Assembly (NCBI RefSeq): GCF_030848305.1
Contig: NZ_CP114598.1
Location: 1,860,001 to 1,924,000, forward strand
Reading direction: 5' to 3'
Source of the DNA: Akkermansia muciniphila
GTDB lineage: Bacteria; Verrucomicrobiota; Verrucomicrobiia; Verrucomicrobiales; Akkermansiaceae
DNA: 64,000 nt
Shown here: positions 28,314 through 37,756 of the stretch, in pieces
Layout of the letters: every line of letters begins with the position of its first letter
Numbering within the stretch: position 1 is the stretch's first letter
Notes under the pieces: model-generated
What the model was told of the DNA's origin: nothing
What the model saw: only the letters and a program-made list of their open reading frames with translations
The model's database searches: none
Translations under genes and position numbers: made by a program

Positions 28314-28473
28314 GCAGAAAGTATGGGATTTTTCCGGCAGGGAGGCAAGAATGGATTGCCAGTGGCGGCGTTTCCACTTTCCTGGGCTGTGGAACTCTAT
28401 TGTTAAGAAATTGATTTGTTTGAAGAAAAACATTAAATATCAACTAATAATAAATTTTATTTCCAGTGTGGAC

Positions 28474-28490
28474 GCGAATTATGAATCCGC
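28474..28490. promoter_or_regulatory. Distal CGGATT-N3-AATCCG-type palindrome upstream of a PEP-CTERM gene
   Basis: CGAATTATGAATCCG at 28475-28489 matches the 15-bp palindrome with one mismatch, and G/C at 28474 and 28490 extend the symmetry. It lies about 250 bp before the PEP-CTERM gene and 160 bp before prmA on the other strand. It may be a regulator-binding site. Confidence 0.45.
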
Positions 28491-28675
28491 CGTCAACACT
28501 CAAATTTGATAAAAAACAATTTAATGCTTATTTACCCTGTTATTTTCGAGCGCCGGATTTTGAAAAAGCTTCTCTCCCTTTATGGATAAAGTTCTTCTCA
28601 CACGACGGAAAGGTGATGCTGCCCAAGGCATCAGGAAATTCCGCAAGCCCTTCCATCCCAGGATTCCCTTTATAT

Positions 28676-28692
28676 ACGGATTCATAATCCGT
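28676..28692. promoter_or_regulatory. Proximal CGGATT-N3-AATCCG palindrome upstream of a PEP-CTERM gene
   Basis: ACGGATTCATAATCCGT is a perfect 7-bp inverted repeat with a 3-nt centre, 44 bp before the ATG of the PEP-CTERM gene. The centre contains CATAAT, a plausible -10 box, so a bound dimer could block or position RNA polymerase. The same palindrome occurs before the second PEP-CTERM locus at 43231-43245. Confidence 0.6.
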
Positions 28693-28736
28693 TAACATCT
28701 GAAAGCCGTCTAGGTTTTTTAATTGTAAAATCGATT

Positions 28737-29588
28737 ATGAAGAAATCATTGTTTTTATTGATGAGTGCTGCCTTGTTAGGAAGCGCTTCCGCTTCTTCCG
28801 TATCATGGACTGGTAGAGCAGGAACTGAAAATTGGACAGATGCGGCCAACTGGGATACCAATGCTGTCCCGGGCAATGGCGATACCATTAGCATCAGCGG
28901 CGCTTCCGTTAATTGGGAAAAAAACGGAGGTTCCATCTTTGGTAATTCTTCCACCATTTTCAATCTAACCGACGGAGCAACGGTTTCTCTGGGAAACTTA
29001 ACTCCTTCTTCATCAATTCCCAGCAAAAATCCCCGGTTTGACGGGCAATTCAACGTGGGAGAAGGAAGCGTTTTGAACGTCAATGCGCTGTTTGCGTACG
29101 GCACAAGCCGGATTGACGGGACGGTGAACGTTTACAATATTTTTGATCCGGGTGCCAATCATTCCATGGTTTTTGGTGTTCATGGCGTGATCAATTACAT
29201 GTCCGGCTCCATGAATGGGGTGGAAGGCAATAACCGCACGACGACCATTTCCGCTTCCCTGAATACCGGGATAGTAACAGCGACATCTACATATGGTCTT
29301 GAAAAGAGGTATTTGATTTGCGGGGCTGAAGAAGAAGCTTTCAACACAAATCTTTATCAAACGTGGAACCTTGCAGCGGGGACAATAACTGGAACCGATG
29401 GAGGCGCGCTGACTTCTACTGAAGGAGAGTTGACTGCGACAGCCGAGGATTTTGGCAAATATCATCTGGGTACTGACGAGAAGGGTGTGTATGTCCAATA
29501 TGTGGCCGTTGTGCCGGAACCTGCCACAGCCTCCCTGAGCCTCCTGGGGCTGACTGCTCTCATGATGCGCCGCCGCCGATTGGCATAG
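28737..29588 (+). CDS. PEP-CTERM sorted surface protein with beta-strand repeats
   Basis: The 283-residue protein has a signal peptide (MKKSLFLLMSAALLGSASAS) and a C-terminal sorting signal VPEPATASLSLLGLTALMM ending in RRRRLA: the PEP motif, a hydrophobic helix and an Arg cluster read by an exosortase. The middle (WTDAANWDTNAVPGNGDTIS and short repeated beta units rich in Asn, Gly, Ser and Thr) resembles the passenger stem of autotransporter-like adhesins. No catalytic motif is visible. The likely role is a cell-surface or extracellular matrix protein. A strong terminator follows; upstream lie two related palindromes. Confidence 0.85.
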   Translation: MKKSLFLLMSAALLGSASASSVSWTGRAGTENWTDAANWDTNAVPGNGDTISISGASVNWEKNGGSIFGNSSTIFNLTDGATVSLGNLTPSSSIPSKNPRFDGQFNVGEGSVLNVNALFAYGTSRIDGTVNVYNIFDPGANHSMVFGVHGVINYMSGSMNGVEGNNRTTTISASLNTGIVTATSTYGLEKRYLICGAEEEAFNTNLYQTWNLAAGTITGTDGGALTSTEGELTATAEDFGKYHLGTDEKGVYVQYVAVVPEPATASLSLLGLTALMMRRRRLA

Positions 29589-29610
29589 AATAATATATTA
29601 TTTTTCAGCC

Positions 29611-29656
29611 CGCCGCTTTCCTGACAGAAAATACAGGCAGGAAAGCGGCGTTTTTT
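29611..29656 (+). terminator. Intrinsic terminator of the PEP-CTERM gene
   Basis: A perfect 13-bp stem CGCCGCTTTCCTG/CAGGAAAGCGGCG (29611-29623 with 29638-29650) is followed by six T. Confidence 0.92.
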
Positions 29657-29920
29657 ATTTTGAACCTGTTGAGCAGGTTGGGATTCGCCTACACCGTTTG
29701 TTCCATTGCCTTGGCGTTCCTTTTTTGGGTGGAGCTTGTCTGCTGCGCGTTTCCAGTCCGTTGAATTTCTCCCAGGCTCCGAGGCAACAAGGAAGGGCGC
29801 GTCGTATCTCCAACCTCCGCCTCCCGAACTGGTCAGCCATTGTCTTTTTCTGTTACCCAGGGAAGGGAAGACCAAAAACCGCCGTAACGGGATGAAAAAG
29901 ATGCGGCCGCCGGCTGTTGG
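29657..29920. other. Intergenic stretch without a supported gene
   Basis: This 264-bp region separates the terminator from the end of malQ. A 61-codon frame lies on the minus strand at 29655-29840, but its Arg/Pro/Cys-rich product and lack of a ribosome-binding site do not support a gene. Confidence 0.4.
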
Positions 29921-31792
29921 CTATAGGGATTTGCCGTTCGGCCACATCAGCATCCGTTTCAGGAAGCGTTCGTTGTTGACGGTGATTTTCGGGAAGAGGC
30001 GTTTGCTGGATTCCTTGAGCGCCCTGATGGCGTCTTCACCCTGCAGCGGCATGCGGCCGGAGCCGTCGATGATGGTGCGCAGCCATGCTGTCTGCGGCAT
30101 GCCGCATGCTTCCACGGCCTTGAAGGGCATGCGCTCCCTCCAGTTGGTTCCTCCCGTAGTGCCGGGAATATTGAGGCGTTTGTTGATGCCGAAGAGGGCA
30201 GGCCAGAGAATGGCCGCATAACGGGAACGGGAACGGAACAGGGCGTTGTACATGGCCGTTTTGATTTCCTGGTTCCAGCAGGAAAGCCAGGTTTCAGGCT
30301 GCATGCCGGAGAAATCCGCAAACCATTTCAGCAGGCGCGCTCCGTCCTCCGCCTGGCGCACGATGTTTTCCTGTTCCGGGCCGGACGGCGTTTTGGGGGA
30401 GCCGTCCTCCCACAGTCCCAGCTTGCGGGCGCGTTCTATTTTCGCGTAGCTGTCGTTCCATGTCTGCATGATGGTTTCGAAGTCATGCGTTCCGAACGCC
30501 GCAAAGGAGCATTCGTGATACTCCTGTCCGGACGTAATGGTTCCGTCCTCCTTGATTTCCCAGTGAGGAATCTTGAAACCGGGAATATCCAGCTGGCGCA
30601 TGTTCGGGCGCACGTAATCCGGAACGCAGCCCAGGTCTTCCCCCACCACGCTGACGCCGGGAGCGGCGGAAAGCAGAAGGCGCAGATACAGGTCTCCGTC
30701 CGCTAGGTTCATGTTGCGGTCCGCAGCATTATCATCCCCGCGGGGCTTGAAGCCGGGCAGCCTCCCGCCCGTCCTCTGGGCCGCCTGATCGTGGGAAAGA
30801 GGCAGGAAGTCCCCGTTTTCCGTGGGTTTCCACGGGAAGGAGTAAATGCGGTAAAAGCCCAGGATGTGGTCAATCCTGTACATGCTGAAAATCTTGGTGC
30901 AGTACTTTACCCTGCGGCGCCACCAGGCGAAGTTATCCTGAGCCATGACATCCCATTTATACAGCGGAATGCCCCAGTTTTGCCCCCATTTGGCCGTGAA
31001 TGGGTCTTCCGCATAGCTGCCTTCCGCCGGGGCTCCTCCGCACCATTCCGTGTCAAACAGGTGGCGTTCAAAAAAGACGTCGGCGCTGGAAAGGGAAACG
31101 CCAATGGGGATATCCCCCATCAGCTTCACATTGCGTTCGTCCGCATAAATACGGATGAATTCCCACTGTTTTTCACAGAGCCACTGGAGCCAGCGGGCAA
31201 AGTCCTTTTCTTCCTCGTAATCGGCGGCAATGGCCTTGGCCCGCGCCGGATCCTGTTCCGGCCAGCGCCACCAGATTTCCGTGCCGAACAGGTCGCAGAG
31301 GACCTGAAAACAGACAAAGTCTTCCAGCCAGCTTCCCTGTTCTTTCACCCATTCCCTGAATTTGGGCATGATGCATTCATATTCCGGCTTGGTTTTGAAA
31401 TTGTTCCAGGCTCCCCGCAGAATCCACATTTTCCAGAATCTGACCTTGGGATAGTCCACCAGATCCGGGCCGGAGGGCTGTTCCCACGGCAGCGTGTCCC
31501 CCGTTTCATTGAATACGCGTTCTTCCAGGCCGGGGATGGTCCAGGGTTCCAGGGAAAGGTACAGGGGTTCCAAAGCTACGGAGCTGATGGCGGAATAGGG
31601 GGAGGGGCATTCGTCCCTGCCCAGGGCGTTGACGGGGAGCAGCTGAAGGAACCCCACATGGGCGTCCGCCGCCCAGTCAATCCATTGGCGCAAGGCCGTC
31701 AAGTCACCGATGCCGTGGTCATTGCTACGGCGCAGGGAGAACAATGGCAGAACTACGCCGGCTAATCTTTTCTCATCCATATCAGAACGCAT
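29921..31792 (-). CDS. malQ: 4-alpha-glucanotransferase
   Basis: This GH77 enzyme transfers alpha-1,4-glucan segments between acceptors in the cytoplasm, as part of maltodextrin or glycogen metabolism. The 623-residue protein has PVNALGRDECPSPYSAISSV near the N-terminus, the nucleophile region MYRIDHILGFYRI, the acid/base VVGEDLGCVPDYV and the third acid in FGTHDFETIM, all characteristic. It starts at 31792 or 12 bp inside (MDEKRLAGVVLP); neither has a good ribosome-binding site. With the GH13 enzyme at 60018 it points to intracellular alpha-glucan handling. Confidence 0.93.
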   Translation of the reverse strand: MRSDMDEKRLAGVVLPLFSLRRSNDHGIGDLTALRQWIDWAADAHVGFLQLLPVNALGRDECPSPYSAISSVALEPLYLSLEPWTIPGLEERVFNETGDTLPWEQPSGPDLVDYPKVRFWKMWILRGAWNNFKTKPEYECIMPKFREWVKEQGSWLEDFVCFQVLCDLFGTEIWWRWPEQDPARAKAIAADYEEEKDFARWLQWLCEKQWEFIRIYADERNVKLMGDIPIGVSLSSADVFFERHLFDTEWCGGAPAEGSYAEDPFTAKWGQNWGIPLYKWDVMAQDNFAWWRRRVKYCTKIFSMYRIDHILGFYRIYSFPWKPTENGDFLPLSHDQAAQRTGGRLPGFKPRGDDNAADRNMNLADGDLYLRLLLSAAPGVSVVGEDLGCVPDYVRPNMRQLDIPGFKIPHWEIKEDGTITSGQEYHECSFAAFGTHDFETIMQTWNDSYAKIERARKLGLWEDGSPKTPSGPEQENIVRQAEDGARLLKWFADFSGMQPETWLSCWNQEIKTAMYNALFRSRSRYAAILWPALFGINKRLNIPGTTGGTNWRERMPFKAVEACGMPQTAWLRTIIDGSGRMPLQGEDAIRALKESSKRLFPKITVNNERFLKRMLMWPNGKSL

Positions 31793-32164
31793 TACTTGAG
31801 CGGTTCCCCCGGATAGACCTTCGTCAGCCGTTGGAACAGTAAGCGCCAGAATAGCATTTCCGGTGGGAAGGCAGCAAGCTTAATACGTTGTCTTTGCGCC
31901 ATGCTTTGCGGTTTTTCCTGGGAAGTGGAGCAGGGGCGGGCGCCGGTAAGGCAGGCTGTTTGTTTTCCGCCGCGGGAATAAATGCCTTACCGGGAATCCG
32001 GTTATTTGCCCGGGAGGCCGGTTCGGGAGAGGCATGGTTTTCTCTGCGGAAACAGCATGAACAGGAGGGAAAGGCGGAATTTTTCTTTTAGAAACAGCCT
32101 CCGGCGGAAACAGGCGCAAATTCTGCTTCCATCCGTAAGCCGCGGCAATTAAGATAATCCGCAA
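31793..32164. other. Intergenic region between malQ and a lipoprotein gene
   Basis: The 372 bp separate divergent genes. It holds a candidate malQ promoter (31848-31877). I see no RNA gene or repeat in the rest. Confidence 0.5.
31848..31877 (-). promoter_or_regulatory. Candidate malQ promoter
   Basis: On the minus strand TTGCTG and TATTCT are 18 bp apart, close to sigma-70 consensus. The start of transcription would be about 50 bp before the malQ ATG. Confidence 0.4.
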
Positions 32165-32776
32165 ATGAAATTGCTTTTTCCCTCTTCCGCTCTGCTGGTG
32201 CTGCTGGCCTCCTGCGGTCCGAACAAGCATGTGAATGCCTGGGACCGCCAGAGTTCCGCGTTGGATCCCGTAGGAATCACTTCCAAAAAAATGGCGGCTA
32301 AAAACAAGGCGGAACAGGCATTTTACAAGCCTGGGGAAGCCGTTACGTTCAAGAAGGACAGAATGATGGTGTTTGAGCAGAATCCGGAAAATAATTTTTC
32401 CACCAGCGGAACCGTCAGGGGTGGTGTGAAAACCGGAAAGGTGCTGGTCTGCGGGGATTTATTCGCCAAAGTTGAGTTTGAAGACGGCAGCCAGGGCTAC
32501 GTGAGCCTCTCGGAGATTGTTAATCCGCAGGAAATGATGAGTTTTTATCCTGTTTCCGCCTCCGATATGATTGGCCCGGACGGTGCCTTGCTTCCTTTGC
32601 CCTCCAATATGGGAGCCGTCAGTCCGGAAGCCGCCGCCGCTTCCCGTGAGCTGGATATATCCCGGATGAATACCTCTCTGGTTCCTGTTCCGAATTCCGT
32701 TTCTCCGTCGGGAGCCGCGCCTCAGGAAGCGCCTCCGGAAAACGTTCCCCTGCCTGAATCCAGCGTGAAGCAGTAG
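32165..32776 (+). CDS. Small lipoprotein of unknown function
   Basis: The 203-residue product has a lipoprotein signal: a short charged start, a hydrophobic run and the lipobox LLASC (cysteine at residue 17). A compact central region (about 55-125) with alternating hydrophobic residues and GYVSLSEIV looks like a small SH3-type beta barrel, and the C-terminal 60 residues are Pro/Ser/Ala-rich and probably disordered. I do not recognise a family. It is probably anchored on the periplasmic side of a membrane. Confidence 0.75.
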   Translation: MKLLFPSSALLVLLASCGPNKHVNAWDRQSSALDPVGITSKKMAAKNKAEQAFYKPGEAVTFKKDRMMVFEQNPENNFSTSGTVRGGVKTGKVLVCGDLFAKVEFEDGSQGYVSLSEIVNPQEMMSFYPVSASDMIGPDGALLPLPSNMGAVSPEAAAASRELDISRMNTSLVPVPNSVSPSGAAPQEAPPENVPLPESSVKQ

Positions 32777-32802
32777 GGCCTTTGAGGAAAAATCCGGAAA
32801 GC

Positions 32803-32855
32803 CGGGCGGAAAACAGGAGGCAACATATGCAGGCCTGCGCTCCGCCCGTGTTTTT
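32803..32855 (+). terminator. Probable terminator between the lipoprotein gene and rimO
   Basis: CGGGCGGA (32803-32810) pairs with TCCGCCCG (32841-32848), followed by TGTTTTT. The loop is 30 nt, with a short CAGG/CCTG helix inside. Confidence 0.55.
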
Positions 32856-32891
32856 GTTCCCGGTTTCTTTCTGCCGGACAAGGAAGTAATC

Positions 32892-34250
32892 TTATTCCGC
32901 CGTCAGTTCATACGCAACGGCATCCGTTACGGTGACGGTGGCGAATTGTCCGACGGGCAGCGTCAGAGGAACGGAAACGGTTCCGTCGATGTCCGGAGCA
33001 TCCCATTCCGTCCTGGCGACTCCGGGAGCATCCACCAGCACGCGGATTTGTCTGCCGATTTGCTCCTGGCCCGTTTCCGAGGCGAGACGCGCCAGCAACA
33101 TGGTTGCTTCATTGTAGCGGCGCGCCTTGGTGCGGTGGTGCACCTGGTTGGGCATCTTGTAGGCTTTTGTCCCTTCCTCCCGTGAGAAGGTGAATATGCC
33201 GGCGCGTTCAAAACGGAATTCCTCGATAAACTCCATCAGCTCCTGATGGTCTTCTTCCGTTTCTCCGGGGAATCCGGTGATGAAGGTGGTGCGGATGGCG
33301 ATGCCCGGAACGGCTTTCCGGATCTTCCGGAGCAAGGTGCGGATATAGTCTCCGTCCGTTACGCGCTGCATGGCGTCCAGCATGTTATCGGAAATGTGCT
33401 GGAGGGGGATGTCTACATAGCGGGCCACTTTGGGGCATTCCGCGATGGCTGCGGTCAGTTCGTCGCTCCAGTGGGCGGGGTGGGTGTAAAGCAGCCTGAT
33501 CCAGAATTCCCCCTCAATGGCGTTCAGGGCGCGGAGCAGGGAGGCCAGGGACTCTCCGCGGGAGGAATCGACCGCGCTGCGGCGGTTGGGGCGTTCGTCC
33601 GTCCATTTATCCATGCCGTAATAGGTGATGTCCTGCGCGATGAGGCAGATTTCCTTCACGCCGAACCGGATAAGGGCTTCCGCTTCACGCACCACGTCCT
33701 GCTGGGAACGGCTGCGGTGGCGTCCGCGGATCATGGGAATAATGCAGTAGGCGCAGCCGTGGTTGCAGCCTTCCGCTATCTTGATGTAGGCCGTGTGCGG
33801 CGGGGTAAGGCGGTAGCGCGGCGTGTTCCAGTCAGGAACGTACCTGCATTTCCCTTCAATGAAATTCCGGTCCTGTATGGTCCGGTTCATCACTTGAGTG
33901 ATGATTTCCGGCAGTTTGGTGATTTGGTCCGGACCGATAAAGGCGTCCACCTCCGGCAGCAGGGCGGGCAGTTCCTTCCGGAAACGCTGGGACAGGCAGC
34001 CCGCCACGATGAGTTTCTGGTTTTCCGGATAAGCCCCGTTTTCCCGGGCGCGCACGATGTCCAGAATGGCGTCGATGGCTTCCTGCTTGGCCTGGTCAAT
34101 GAAAGCGCAGGTATTGACTACCATTACATCCGCAAGTTCCGGTTCCGGAGTCATGGTCATGCCGGCTGTTTGCAGGTGGCCGATCATGATTTCAGAGTCA
34201 ACCAGATTCTTGGGACAGCCCAGGGAAATGAGTCCAACGGTGAGAGGCAT
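32892..34250 (-). CDS. rimO: Ribosomal protein S12 methylthiotransferase RimO
   Basis: RimO is a radical-SAM enzyme that adds a methylthio group to an aspartate of ribosomal protein S12. The 452-residue protein has three domains: the N-terminal methylthiotransferase domain with cluster cysteines 12, 48 and 85 (ISLGCPKNLVDSE), the radical-SAM motif CNHGCAYC with cysteines 162, 166 and 169, and a C-terminal TRAM domain from about 385. LISLGCPKNLVDSE distinguishes RimO from MiaB. The start at 34250 (MPLTVGLISLG) is preferred over an upstream in-frame ATG at 34280, which lies inside the preceding gene. Confidence 0.95.
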   Translation of the reverse strand: MPLTVGLISLGCPKNLVDSEIMIGHLQTAGMTMTPEPELADVMVVNTCAFIDQAKQEAIDAILDIVRARENGAYPENQKLIVAGCLSQRFRKELPALLPEVDAFIGPDQITKLPEIITQVMNRTIQDRNFIEGKCRYVPDWNTPRYRLTPPHTAYIKIAEGCNHGCAYCIIPMIRGRHRSRSQQDVVREAEALIRFGVKEICLIAQDITYYGMDKWTDERPNRRSAVDSSRGESLASLLRALNAIEGEFWIRLLYTHPAHWSDELTAAIAECPKVARYVDIPLQHISDNMLDAMQRVTDGDYIRTLLRKIRKAVPGIAIRTTFITGFPGETEEDHQELMEFIEEFRFERAGIFTFSREEGTKAYKMPNQVHHRTKARRYNEATMLLARLASETGQEQIGRQIRVLVDAPGVARTEWDAPDIDGTVSVPLTLPVGQFATVTVTDAVAYELTAE

Positions 34251-34276
34251 GGCAGTGAGTAGGAAGCGTGATGGCG

Positions 34277-35713
34277 TCAATCCCCGGAGGGGGAGTCGTC
34301 CTTGACGACGACGAGGTCGAATGGACGGATGTCCACGACGCGCACAGGGGTACCCTTAATCAGTATGCCTTGTCGAGAGAAAACCTCGCATATTTCGCCA
34401 TGAATCATGGCTTTTCCGTTAGGTTTCAGCTCCGTGACGGCGTTCCCGCGGTCTCCTACCTGAACGCGCGCAATGTTGACCGCCTCGCCGGCGGAACCTC
34501 CGCTGACTGTGGCGTTGGTGACGCGGCGCATCAGGACGGAATCCGGGAGGTATTTCATCAGCAGGGCAATCAGGAGGGAGCCTCCGGTCAGGCCCAGGGC
34601 CAGTTTCAGGAGGGGGATGCCCAGGACTGCCGCCAAGGTGTTGACGTCATCCCACTGTCCGTCCCGGATGATGTGGTCCCATTCCCAGGAGCTGACCATG
34701 CCGCCGAACAGGGCCAGAAAAATGCAGACGCCGCCCGCAATGGCCGCAATGAACGTGCCCGGGATAACGAAGAATTCCACGCAAAGAAGGACTATGCCCA
34801 GAACGAGCAGGGCCGCCGTCTCATAGCCGGCCAGATTCCCGGCAATGTTGTTGCCGAAGAAGAACAGGGCAAACGCGGCAATGGCCACAACGCCGCCGAT
34901 GCCGAATCCCGGCGTTTTGAATTCCATGTAAATGCCGCCGATGCCCAGTAGGATCAGGATGGGGGAAGCCCACGCAATCCACAGGCCGATGCGCTCAAAG
35001 GCCGTAGGTTCCGCCGTGACCACAGGGGCATTCACTTTCTCCTGGGCCAGCAGGTCCGTGACGGAGGAGGCTGTGCCCTGGGCCAGCAGGGGCCTGCCGT
35101 CTTCCAGCCGCGCGGCGGCTTCCTTGCCCGTCAGGGTCAGGAGGGCGCCTTTTTCCAGTTTGACGGGGCCGAACTGCTGTTCCTGGTCGGACGGGATCAT
35201 CATGGCTTTCACCACTTCCGGGCGGTAACCCTTTTCCGTCACGACGGAGCGGGTAAAGGCCCAGAAGGCGCTTTCCGCTTTCTTGCGCATGACGGGGTCC
35301 ATTTCCTCTCCGGATGAAGTGATGATGCCGGCCGCCCCTATGGAGGAGACGGGCGCCATGTAAATTTTATCGCACGCCGCGGAGATGAGCGCCCCGGCGG
35401 ACATGGCCCTGGGGTTCACGTAGGCGTAGGTGGGAATGGTGAGCGGCTGGATGCTTTTCATCATCATCTCGCTGGTTTCCCAGGCCAGGCCCCCGGGCGT
35501 GTTCAAGTCGAATATTACCGCGCGCGCCTGTTCCTCTTGCGCCCTCTTCAGGATGCGGTTCATGAAACCGAAGCTCTGTTTGCTGGTCAGGGAGTCTTCC
35601 CCCACGGGGATGACGACTACCCTGTCGCGGAAGGTTTCCTCCGCGGCCGCCCGGAAGGGGTAGCCGGCAAACAGGGCCAGCAGAGCCAGCAACAGAAGGT
35701 GAATGCGCTTCAT
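34277..35713 (-). CDS. NfeD-family membrane serine protease (ClpP-like, long form)
   Basis: This 478-residue protein joins an exported ClpP/SppA-like protease domain to membrane helices and a C-terminal NfeD OB-fold domain. A signal peptide covers about residues 1-24. The protease block includes FDLNTPGGLAWET and AMSAGALISAACD with the catalytic serine near 105. Four or more hydrophobic segments lie around 265-370, and the soluble end (GNAVTELKPNGKAMIHGEIC) is the OB fold. The family is linked to membrane-protein quality control with stomatin partners; no stomatin gene is next door. The stop is 26 bp upstream of rimO, so the two are cotranscribed. Confidence 0.9.
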   Translation of the reverse strand: MKRIHLLLLALLALFAGYPFRAAAEETFRDRVVVIPVGEDSLTSKQSFGFMNRILKRAQEEQARAVIFDLNTPGGLAWETSEMMMKSIQPLTIPTYAYVNPRAMSAGALISAACDKIYMAPVSSIGAAGIITSSGEEMDPVMRKKAESAFWAFTRSVVTEKGYRPEVVKAMMIPSDQEQQFGPVKLEKGALLTLTGKEAAARLEDGRPLLAQGTASSVTDLLAQEKVNAPVVTAEPTAFERIGLWIAWASPILILLGIGGIYMEFKTPGFGIGGVVAIAAFALFFFGNNIAGNLAGYETAALLVLGIVLLCVEFFVIPGTFIAAIAGGVCIFLALFGGMVSSWEWDHIIRDGQWDDVNTLAAVLGIPLLKLALGLTGGSLLIALLMKYLPDSVLMRRVTNATVSGGSAGEAVNIARVQVGDRGNAVTELKPNGKAMIHGEICEVFSRQGILIKGTPVRVVDIRPFDLVVVKDDSPSGD

Positions 35714-35897
35714 AAGGGTAGGCTAGCATGTTCCATTCCCGCGCTCAATGGGGAAATGCGTTCCTCCGGGGCGGGAGGCCATTGGCGCTGCGCCATTTTT
35801 CCCGGCCTGCCTGCGGAGGCGTCGTTTTTCCGCGCATGGCGTTCCGATTCTGTCTTCTTGTACACCCGTGCCCCCTGTGATAGACTGGTTCCGCCTT

Positions 35898-37697
35898 ATG
35901 GGAAGGATTGATGAAGACAGCATCCGGCGCGTTCTGGAGGCCACTGACATTGTAGATGTAGTAGGGGCCTATCTTCCCCTGAAAAGGGCCGGTTCCCGGT
36001 GGAAAGCGTGCTGTCCGTTCCACAATGAAAAGACGCCTTCCTTTATTGTGGACCAGAGTCGGCAGAATTTCAAATGCTTTGGTTGCGGGGAAGGCGGGTC
36101 CGCCATCACTTTTGTAATGAAGATGGAGAACCTGGGGTTTGCGGATACCGTGCGAAGGCTGGCGGAAAAAGCCGGAATCTCCATTGTGGAGGAAGTTTAT
36201 GACGCGGCGGAGGAAAAGCGGCGCAAGGCACGCACGGCGTTGCTGGTGGCCCACAAGAAAGCAGCTGGGTTTTTCCACAGGCTCCTGCTTTGTTCCCCGA
36301 AGGCGGCGGAGGCCAGGGCTTACCTGAATTCCCGCGGATACGGGGCGGACATGGCGAAACGCTGGCAGGTGGGATGGGCGCCTGACTCCTCGTGGGAGTT
36401 TCTGGCCTGGGCCCGCAGAGAGGGGATTCCGGACCAGGTGCTGATTGATTCCGGTCTCGCCAACCGCGGAGAACGGGGAGATCTGTACGCCCGCTTCCGG
36501 GACAGGCTGATGTTCCCCATCAACAATGTGTACGGAGAATGTGTGGCGTTTTCCGGCCGTATTCTGCGGCCTCAGGAAAACGCAGGCAAGTACGTTAATT
36601 CCCCGGAGACGGCCATTTTCAAAAAGGGGGATGTGGTGTTTGCCCTGGACAAGGCGCGCGGTCCAATGGGAAAAAGCGGCAAAGCCCTGTTGTGCGAAGG
36701 GCAGATTGACGTCATTGCCTGCCATGAGGCAGGGATTTCTTTTGCCGTAGCGCCTTTGGGGACGGCGTTTACTCCGGAGCATGCCAGGATTCTTTCACGC
36801 TATGCTTCGCGGATAGTGTTGTGTTTTGACGCGGATAAGGCGGGCATGGCTGCGGCGGACCGGGCATTCCGTGAACTGGCCCCCTTCGGCAAGGATATTT
36901 ACCTGGTGAACCTTCCTGCCGGGGACGATCCGGATTCTTTCATGAAGAGGGAAGGGAAAGAGGCTTTTTCCGGGATGGTGGAGCAGGCCCGTTCCTTCTT
37001 TGAGGTCCGCATGGAACGGGCCAGGGAGAGCGGCTTGTTGGATGACGCGGCTTCCAGCGCCGCTTTTGCCCGTGAGATGACGGCCTTGCTGGCCTGCATG
37101 AGCGATCCGGTGGCCCGGGACCTGGCTACGGCTGACATGGCCACGCGCATGCGCATGGCTGCGGATAATTTGCGCGGCGCCGTCAGAATGGCCGGACGCC
37201 GGAAGGGGCAGGAACAGGCCCAGTCCGCAGAACGCAAGATGGCTGCGGAGGTTCCGCATCAGCCTCCTGTAAAGATGGATCGCGCCGTGGCCGTGCTTTG
37301 TGAACTGGCCATTCAGAATTCCCGTGCGCAGGGGCTTATCGTGGACCGCATTGAAGAATTGCTGGAGCCGATGCGGCTGCTGCAGGGCGGAGGCATCTTA
37401 AAGAAAATTCTGGCCAGGCTGCCTTCTCCGGACAGCCCCGCGGCCGTTCAGGCTTTTCTGGCGTCCCTGCCTCAGCCGGAACGGGACGCCCTGGGCATGC
37501 TGAATCTGGAACCTATCCCCATTCCCGATGTGGACAGGAGCGTACAGGAAGCCTGCTCCGGCATTGCGAAGGCCGCTTTGGAGAGGCACATCGCCTCCCT
37601 GATGGCGGAACTGGCGGATCCCTCCACGGATGCTGCCAGAAGGCTGGAATTATCCAAACTTAGTGTTGACTTGAAGCGTTTGCTGGGTACAATGTAA
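35898..37697 (+). CDS. dnaG: DNA primase
   Basis: DnaG makes RNA primers at the replication fork. The 599-residue protein has the N-terminal CHC2 zinc finger (Cys39, His42, Cys60, Cys63, with CPFHNEKTPSF), the Toprim core (LLCEGQIDVIACHEAGI and VLCFDADKAGMAA, with the metal-binding acidic residues) and a helical C-terminal region for helicase contact. The frame continues upstream to 35748, but MGRIDEDSIRRVLEATDIVD at 35898 matches DnaG starts. rpoD follows after 59 bp, the classic macromolecular-synthesis arrangement, here without rpsU. Confidence 0.95.
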   Translation: MGRIDEDSIRRVLEATDIVDVVGAYLPLKRAGSRWKACCPFHNEKTPSFIVDQSRQNFKCFGCGEGGSAITFVMKMENLGFADTVRRLAEKAGISIVEEVYDAAEEKRRKARTALLVAHKKAAGFFHRLLLCSPKAAEARAYLNSRGYGADMAKRWQVGWAPDSSWEFLAWARREGIPDQVLIDSGLANRGERGDLYARFRDRLMFPINNVYGECVAFSGRILRPQENAGKYVNSPETAIFKKGDVVFALDKARGPMGKSGKALLCEGQIDVIACHEAGISFAVAPLGTAFTPEHARILSRYASRIVLCFDADKAGMAAADRAFRELAPFGKDIYLVNLPAGDDPDSFMKREGKEAFSGMVEQARSFFEVRMERARESGLLDDAASSAAFAREMTALLACMSDPVARDLATADMATRMRMAADNLRGAVRMAGRRKGQEQAQSAERKMAAEVPHQPPVKMDRAVAVLCELAIQNSRAQGLIVDRIEELLEPMRLLQGGGILKKILARLPSPDSPAAVQAFLASLPQPERDALGMLNLEPIPIPDVDRSVQEACSGIAKAALERHIASLMAELADPSTDAARRLELSKLSVDLKRLLGTM

Positions 37698-37756
37698 CGC
37701 CTCAATACCTCCGGGTGTTGATATAATGGTGAATTGTGCCCTCTTCTTTTCAAGAT

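Noticed and set aside
29655-29840. 61-codon minus-strand frame between the terminator and malQ
   Set aside because: Arg/Pro/Cys-rich product, no ribosome-binding site, and its end lies on the terminator of the neighbouring gene. It might be part of an intergenic repeat, but only one copy is visible here.
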